DNA from: Butyrivibrio sp. AC2005
Lineage (GTDB): Bacteria; Bacillota; Clostridia; Lachnospirales; Lachnospiraceae
DNA: 64,000 bases
Direction: 5' to 3'
NCBI RefSeq assembly: GCF_000424145.1
Contig: NZ_AUJI01000031.1
Coordinates: 18,808 to 82,807 of the forward strand
Positions 59,849-64,000 of this stretch are shown here, one piece after another; the first letter of the stretch is position 1; the number at the start of each line of letters is the position of its first letter. A program made the translations under genes and the position numbers. The notes beneath the pieces were generated by a model. It saw only the letters and a list, made by a program, of their open reading frames with translations. It made no database searches and was not told where the DNA came from.

Positions 59849-59972
59849 TGCTTTTTACAAAAATGTCTGTTTATCTTTAATACTTAAAGTTACAAATTGT
59901 AAATAGACGAATCTTTTAAGATATTTTTGTAAAAAGCCGAACCTTTAAAGATAAAACTGTAAAAAGCCGAGC
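59849..59972 (+). repeat. Three 30-bp tandem repeats plus an inverted partial copy
   Basis: Imperfect units of exactly 30 bp start at 59883, 59913 and 59943. Each has a CTTnAAAG-like head and a tail near TGTAAAAAGCCGA; the first is most diverged. The stretch 59849-59880 carries a related sequence in reverse orientation (its complement reads TTAAAGATAAACAGACATTT then TTGTAAAAAGC). The whole lies between the two ABC operons. There are no spacers, so it is not a CRISPR array. Function unknown. Confidence 0.7.
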
Positions 59973-60151
59973 TTCGGAAAGAGAGAGAAACCTGGTCTCA
60001 GCCTGTGCCTGGCAGTATAAATTCATCAGATTATGCAAAGTATCTCATTAGAAAAACTTTATAAAAACATTATACATGTCTAATAATAGCCCGGTATGTC
60101 AGATAGTATACTTAAATAAGTAATTGCCTAATTTTTACAATAGGAGTAGTG

Positions 60152-60832
60152 ATGACTCTTAGTGATAAATTATACAAAATTGTAATTGCCGGAGGCTCAT
60201 GGAAGACAATACTGGGCGGCTTGCTGGTTACTGTGCAGATATCGTTTGCAGCACTGGTTCTGGGGACTGTGCTGGGTGCCTTGGTATGCCTTCTTAGAAC
60301 CCGTAAAAATCGGATAATCAAAGGGATTGCCACCGGATATATTGCAATTCTTAGAGGAACTCCTGTGCTTATGCTCCTGCTGCTGCTATATTACGGAGTA
60401 TTTGCCAAAGCAGGTCTTACACCTCTTACAGTAGCCATCATTACCTTTGCGCTTAATGTGTCCGCGCATGTGGCAGAGCTTCTGCGTTCAGCGCTTCTGG
60501 CTTCTGATAAAGGTCAGGCGGAAGCTGCAAGAACACTGGGCTTTTCAGCCTGGGATACCTTCCGACTTGTAACACTTCCCCAGGTACTGCGTATAGCAAA
60601 GCCGGTCTATCAGTCTACGATAGTTAATCTCATTCAGTGGACAAGCGTTGTCGGATACGTTACCATCACTGATCTCACAAGAGTAATCAATAATACTGCG
60701 GCCAGAACAATGCAGCCGCTTCTTACTATTTCCATCGGTATGCTGATATATCTTGCCTTTTCTTACGTCGTGTTTGGAATTTTCACACTGACAGATAAGA
60801 TAAGCGAAAAGAAAAGGGGGCCTGCCGTATGA
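60152..60832 (+). CDS. Polar amino-acid ABC transporter permease (HisM/GlnP type)
   Basis: 226-residue permease of the His/Glu/Gln/Arg group. ILGGLLVTVQISFAALVLGT is the first conserved helix, AILRGTPVLMLLLLLYYGVF follows, and the EAA motif is SDKGQAEAARTLGFSAWDTFRLVTLPQ. The start is ATG 60152, with TAGGAG five bases upstream; the GTG three bases earlier is less well spaced. It overlaps the next gene by 4 bp (ATGA). Confidence 0.93.
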   Translation: MTLSDKLYKIVIAGGSWKTILGGLLVTVQISFAALVLGTVLGALVCLLRTRKNRIIKGIATGYIAILRGTPVLMLLLLLYYGVFAKAGLTPLTVAIITFALNVSAHVAELLRSALLASDKGQAEAARTLGFSAWDTFRLVTLPQVLRIAKPVYQSTIVNLIQWTSVVGYVTITDLTRVINNTAARTMQPLLTISIGMLIYLAFSYVVFGIFTLTDKISEKKRGPAV

Positions 60833-61923
60833 ATCTTATAGAAGTTAAGGGATTAAGAAAATCCTTTGGCCCCAATGAAGTATTAAAAGGGATAGATCTT
60901 TCAGTTGAACAGGGAGACAGACTCGCGATAATCGGAGGCTCCGGCTGTGGGAAAAGTGTACTCCTAAGGTCACTGACCTTACTTGAAAAACCTAGCGCCG
61001 GACAGATTTTCGTAGATGGCCGCGAGATCACTGAAAAAGGTGCAAACGTAGATGAAATTCGTCAGAGTATGGGAATGGTATTCCAGAAATTTCACCTTTT
61101 TTCAGAAATGGATGTGATGGATAACCTGTGTCTGGCTCCCGTGAAGCTAAAGGGCATGTCACGAAAAGATGCCGAGGAAAAGGCCATGGATCTGCTTTCC
61201 AAGGTAGGCCTGTCTTCAAGAGCACACAGATGGCCTGAGGCACTCTCCGGCGGGCAGCAACAGAGAATCGCAATCTGCCGTTGTCTGATGATGGAACCCA
61301 AGGTTCTGTTATTCGATGAGCCCACAAGTGCTCTGGATCCGCCAATGGTTGGCGAGGTGCTTGCTGTGATAAGAATGCTTGCAAAGCGTGACATGAGCAT
61401 GCTGATTGTAACCCACGAAATGAACTTCGCCAGGGAAGTCGCGAACAGAGTGCTATTCCTTGCTGATGGCGGCATTTATGAGGAAGGGACACCTTCTGAA
61501 ATATTTGATAATCCGAAGCGTGAAAAAACCATAGCATTCATCCAGAAGATCAAGTATTTCACCTACGAAATAAAGGAGCAGAGCTTCGATCTAATGGCGC
61601 TTCAGGGTGGAATCCAGGACTTCGGAGAAAAATACGGTCTTGATCAGAAGCAGATTTACAGACTGCAGATATGCTCGGAAGAACTCATCTATGAGATGCT
61701 TGATGGGTGCTATACCAAGAATGAAGATGTGGATTTGAATTTGGATATTTCATATTCGGAAGCAAAGAGCACAACTGAGCTTGCCATAACTTCAGGTGGA
61801 AAAGAATTCAATCCCTTCGAACAGGATGATAATGGGCTCGGGATTACGATACTAAAAACTATGGCCAAAGACATAAACTATCAATGGGAAGGCAACAAGA
61901 ACCATATAAAGATAGAACTATAA
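60829..61923 (+). CDS. Amino-acid ABC transporter ATPase fused to an RsbW-like GHKL domain
   Basis: 364 residues. Residues 1-245 are a standard PAAT ATPase: Walker A GGSGCGKS (36-43), VFQKFHLF, signature LSGGQQQR (138-145), Walker B VLLFDEPTSALD, and VTHEMNFA. About 120 extra residues follow. They look like the histidine-kinase-like ATPase fold of anti-sigma factor kinases: an N-box-like helix QICSEELIYEMLDG (279-292), strands DVDLNLDISYSE and TELAITSGGKEFNPFE, and a G-box-like DNGLGITILKTMAKDINYQW (333 onward). Such an extension is unusual for an ABC ATPase. It could regulate transport or bind nucleotide. The end is intact and no frameshift is seen. Confidence 0.85.
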   Translation: MNLIEVKGLRKSFGPNEVLKGIDLSVEQGDRLAIIGGSGCGKSVLLRSLTLLEKPSAGQIFVDGREITEKGANVDEIRQSMGMVFQKFHLFSEMDVMDNLCLAPVKLKGMSRKDAEEKAMDLLSKVGLSSRAHRWPEALSGGQQQRIAICRCLMMEPKVLLFDEPTSALDPPMVGEVLAVIRMLAKRDMSMLIVTHEMNFAREVANRVLFLADGGIYEEGTPSEIFDNPKREKTIAFIQKIKYFTYEIKEQSFDLMALQGGIQDFGEKYGLDQKQIYRLQICSEELIYEMLDGCYTKNEDVDLNLDISYSEAKSTTELAITSGGKEFNPFEQDDNGLGITILKTMAKDINYQWEGNKNHIKIEL

Positions 61924-61978
61924 AAATTCAAGGGTCTTTTGAAACTATTAACCACCGATATAAAGGAGGGCAACCAAA

Positions 61979-63142
61979 ATGAAAAAGCTAATTTCCACAA
62001 CACTTGTACTTACAATGATTCTGACAATGTGTGCCTGTGGTGCCAAGAAGGACGAAGGCGATAGCGGAACTGCAAATACTGAAGCGGCAACCACTGAAGC
62101 AGTTGCCAATACTGAGGTCACAAGTACTGAAGCTATAAATGAAGCAACACTTGAACAAACCGAAACCTCATCAGATGATACAAATAACATTAGAGTGGGG
62201 GTTTTGACTATGCTTAACATGACTGAAAATGAAATGATAAACTATAGGCGTGCCTCCTCTATTGCGGGAAAAATATTGAGTGATGAAGGTTATTTGGAAT
62301 GGAATATTGAACACGAAGCAGATGGTAAAAAGCCTGAATGGACCGTATCTTTTTATGATACTTTGGATTCTATGCTAATGGCAATAAATGCAGGTGATAT
62401 TGACCAAATGATGGTTTATTTTAGTACTGGAAAATACCTTTGCGCAAACAATGATAATCTAACTACTATGCATACTTTGAATACTGATAAAGAATATAAC
62501 GAATTTGTTAAATTCGTATTAAAAGGACATTTAAGCAATGACTTTGCTTTCTTAATGATGGAAGGAAATGAAGCGCTTAGAGATGAATTCAGTAATGCCA
62601 TCAATGATATGAAAGAAGATGGCACCTTGGACAAGCTTATAAGTGAGCAGATAGATGCACTTATTAATGGCGGCGATGTAAAGCCTGTAGCTATGCCTAC
62701 AATTGACGGTGCTGAAACTATTAAAGTTGCCGTTACTGGGGCACTTCCTCCAATGGACTATGTGGCAGCCGATGGCACACCTGCTGGTTTCAACACGGCT
62801 GTTCTTGCAGAGATCAGCCAGCGCATTGGTAAAAACATTGAGCTTGTCGTAGTAGACAGTATCGGACGTTCAACAGCGCTCTCAAGCGGTACGGTTGATG
62901 CAGTATTCTGGACAAGAACAAATCAACTGTCTTCAAATCATCAAAAATTATCAGATGAAGAACGTGCTTCAAGACTGGAAAAACTTGAATCAAAAATGAG
63001 TGACGAGGAAGTAGAAGCTTTTAACAAGATCAAAGAAACTATTGATTTTGAAAATTATAACAAGATAGATATGCCGGAAGGAACAATTTGTACTGTTCCA
63101 TATTACTCAGATATCATTGTACCGGTAATGAAGAAAAAATAA
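61979..63142 (+). CDS. Substrate-binding lipoprotein of the amino-acid ABC system
   Basis: 387 residues. Lipoprotein signal: LISTTLVLTMILTMCACG. A Thr/Glu-rich linker (about 25-60) leads to two SBP_bac_3-like segments: NIRVGVLTMLNMTENEM..., where the typical lobes are modified, and ETIKVAVTGALPPMDYVAAD, GTPAGFNTAVLAEISQRIGK, NIELVVVDSIGRSTALSSGT, which is a clear polar amino-acid-type domain 1. The order suggests a tandem or rearranged binding protein rather than a single 250-residue domain. It is third in the operon after the permease and ATPase. AAAGGAGGG precedes the ATG. Confidence 0.85.
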   Translation: MKKLISTTLVLTMILTMCACGAKKDEGDSGTANTEAATTEAVANTEVTSTEAINEATLEQTETSSDDTNNIRVGVLTMLNMTENEMINYRRASSIAGKILSDEGYLEWNIEHEADGKKPEWTVSFYDTLDSMLMAINAGDIDQMMVYFSTGKYLCANNDNLTTMHTLNTDKEYNEFVKFVLKGHLSNDFAFLMMEGNEALRDEFSNAINDMKEDGTLDKLISEQIDALINGGDVKPVAMPTIDGAETIKVAVTGALPPMDYVAADGTPAGFNTAVLAEISQRIGKNIELVVVDSIGRSTALSSGTVDAVFWTRTNQLSSNHQKLSDEERASRLEKLESKMSDEEVEAFNKIKETIDFENYNKIDMPEGTICTVPYYSDIIVPVMKKK

Positions 63143-63300
63143 TTTCGGAAGAACTCCAACCACATAGATGACAAAGTTTAGCATTAAGAGGACTGTAAGG
63201 GCAGTAATGAGCTACTGATTTTGTTTCGATGGTGATAGTTTTAGTCTGACCTTGAATCTGGATTTCTGTGATACATAGGTCGGCATCTTCAAAGGTCGAA

Positions 63301-63402
63301 TCTTACAAATTAATGGAGAAAGCTACTGATCCTAGTACACTTGATTTTCCAGACGGTACTATCAATACAGAATATTTTTATGCTGCTCCAATAGTACATG
63401 TC
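63301..63402 (+). pseudogene. Remnant of a second binding-protein C-terminus
   Basis: Frame reads [34 protein letters not shown]. The part [20 protein letters not shown] aligns with DMPEGTICTVPYYSDIIVPV at the end of the intact binding protein just upstream. It indicates a duplicated and mostly deleted binding-protein gene. Confidence 0.5.
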
Positions 63403-63407
63403 AGTTC

Positions 63408-63603
63408 ATGTCTCTTCCGAATGGATATGAAACTATTATCGGTGAGGGCGGAGCATCGCTGTCAGGCGGTGAAAGACAGCGCATTTCCATAGCAAGAGCT
63501 ATCATTAAAAATGCTCCAATCATCATTTTGGATGAAGCAGGAAGGTATCTATAAGAGCTTTGCCCTCGGAAGAAAACAGGCTGTAAGCTGGAAAATTGCA
63601 TAA
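63408..63603 (+). pseudogene. ABC exporter ATPase remnant with internal deletion
   Basis: From 63408: [44 protein letters not shown], which is the signature-to-Walker B region of an MsbA/LmrA-type exporter. After one frame-breaking base the sequence continues [20 protein letters not shown] and stops at 63603, which is the normal C-terminal end of such exporters. The roughly 60-80 residues between them are missing. A hairpin with one bulge at 63629-63655 follows. Confidence 0.75.
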
Positions 63604-63758
63604 CGGCCCGGAAAAGAGCCATAATTGGATATGCAGGCTATGCCTGCCATATCTTTGAAAGTAGTAGGGTGCAATAATAATGACAGAGCAGAATTTGGCA
63701 TATCAGTATGTTAAATTCTGCTCTATTTTTATGATGTATCAGCGAGAAAACTCCTTCC

Positions 63759-63785
63759 GACATAGTCGGTGGGGGATGAATCGCT
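63759..63785. mobile_element. IS200/IS605-type terminal hairpin
   Basis: CCGAC, ATA, GTCGG (63759-63771) followed by TGGGGGATGAATC. A subterminal imperfect palindrome beside the 3' end of tnpA is characteristic of IS200/IS605 elements. The exact element end cannot be set without the other end, which is outside the window. Confidence 0.5.
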
Positions 63786-63790
63786 GGCCC

Positions 63791-64000
63791 TCAGCGTTTC
63801 GCTTTGCTGTATCGTCCTGTTCTTTCATATTTTCTTTTGTGGTCATCCGTGCGCTGGCTTTCTATATATTTTTTCACTGTCTCAAGTGAAACGGATCCGG
63901 TTGTGGCGCAAAAATAGCTCCTGCTCCAGAAAAGAGCATCTCCCCACAGAAATTTTTCTATATGTTCACGGTATTTGATCCTGACTTCTTTAGAGAGCTG
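63791..64000 (-). CDS. tnpA: IS200/IS605-family TnpA transposase (cut by right edge)
   Basis: 69 codons open to the edge. The reading KYREHIEKFLWGDALFWSRS, YFCATTGSVSLETVKKYIES, Q matches the C-terminal half of Y1 (HUH) TnpA transposases: LWG...WSRSYF(V/C)xTxGxVS and the final helix with ETVKKYIE. The catalytic Tyr of this family lies in such a helix. The HUH motif lies upstream, outside the window. A terminal hairpin lies just after the stop. Confidence 0.85.
   Translation of the reverse strand, partial: QLSKEVRIKYREHIEKFLWGDALFWSRSYFCATTGSVSLETVKKYIESQRTDDHKRKYERTGRYSKAKR

Noticed and set aside
59883..59972. 30-bp tandem repeats considered as a CRISPR array
   Set aside because: Units are directly adjacent with no spacers, they differ from one another, and no cas gene is in the window.
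1..64000. tRNA, rRNA and prophage genes
   Set aside because: No tRNA-like cloverleaf with TTCGA-type arm, rRNA segment, integrase or structural phage gene was recognised by eye. A covariance-model scan would be decisive.

Overview
The window looks like chromosomal DNA of a low-GC anaerobic Firmicute, most likely a rumen or gut Lachnospiraceae of the Butyrivibrio/Pseudobutyrivibrio type. This is inferred from the glycan-degradation genes, the AAA/PD-(D/E)XK gene families, the strong AGGAGG-type ribosome sites and the AT-rich intergenic DNA. No rRNA, tRNA or CRISPR array was recognised.

Region 1 (1-19.6 kb) is a carbohydrate-use island. It holds a type B carboxylesterase (cut by the window edge), two GPH-family sugar:cation symporters, two GH78-type six-hairpin hydrolases (alpha-L-rhamnosidase-like), a DUF3237 and a DUF1593 protein, an AraC regulator, an HSL-type esterase, nagB-nagA and a GH20 hexosaminidase. 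The likely substrates are acetylated rhamnose-containing glycans and GlcNAc glycans. A DUF134-NifX fusion followed by two overlapping short ChrA proteins interrupts the island. The fusion gene carries two 14-bp palindromes over its promoter. Remnants of a MATE pump and a LacI regulator lie beside it.

Region 2 (19.6-24.6 kb) has small membrane and zinc-ribbon proteins, an ANT(6)-type nucleotidyltransferase, an AAA ATPase preceded by a 10-bp-phased repeat array, a 28-residue peptide resembling the FliM/FliY N-terminus, and a secreted protein.

Region 3 (24.6-33.5 kb) is a recombination-worn accessory region. It contains one full and at least two N-terminally truncated copies of an Rpn-type PD-(D/E)XK protein with varying coiled-coil repeat number, two near-identical copies of a second PD-(D/E)XK gene, an HTH-AAA-PD-(D/E)XK fusion behind a perfect 41-bp palindrome, and an M13 lipoprotein peptidase. 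All are separated by recurring terminator hairpins.

Region 4 (33.5-42.9 kb) is mixed housekeeping: xpt, YolD-like, aat, an orphan EIIA-Glc, mobA, a secreted GH3 NagZ-like enzyme, a second iteron-preceded AAA ATPase and an Fe-S aldo/keto reductase. Remnants of a PEP-utilising enzyme, an Old Yellow Enzyme and an AraC protein are mixed in.

Region 5 (42.9-56.8 kb) contains MazEF, a rhomboid, PspC, a ketopantoate reductase, a two-domain lipocalin-like secreted protein, a DUF234-type ATPase, a CPBP protease, DUF1963, zinc-ribbon and small proteins, and several gene stubs and frameshifts.

Region 6 (56.8-64 kb) has an SsuABC/TauABC-like transporter, a second amino-acid-type ABC system whose ATPase carries an RsbW-like C-terminal domain, ABC remnants, and an IS200/IS605 tnpA cut by the right edge.

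The most striking unexplained signal is that two paralogous ATP-binding proteins each sit directly behind seven or more short AT-rich repeats at about 10-bp spacing. The repeat sequence differs between the two genes, but the spacing and the distance to the start are the same.
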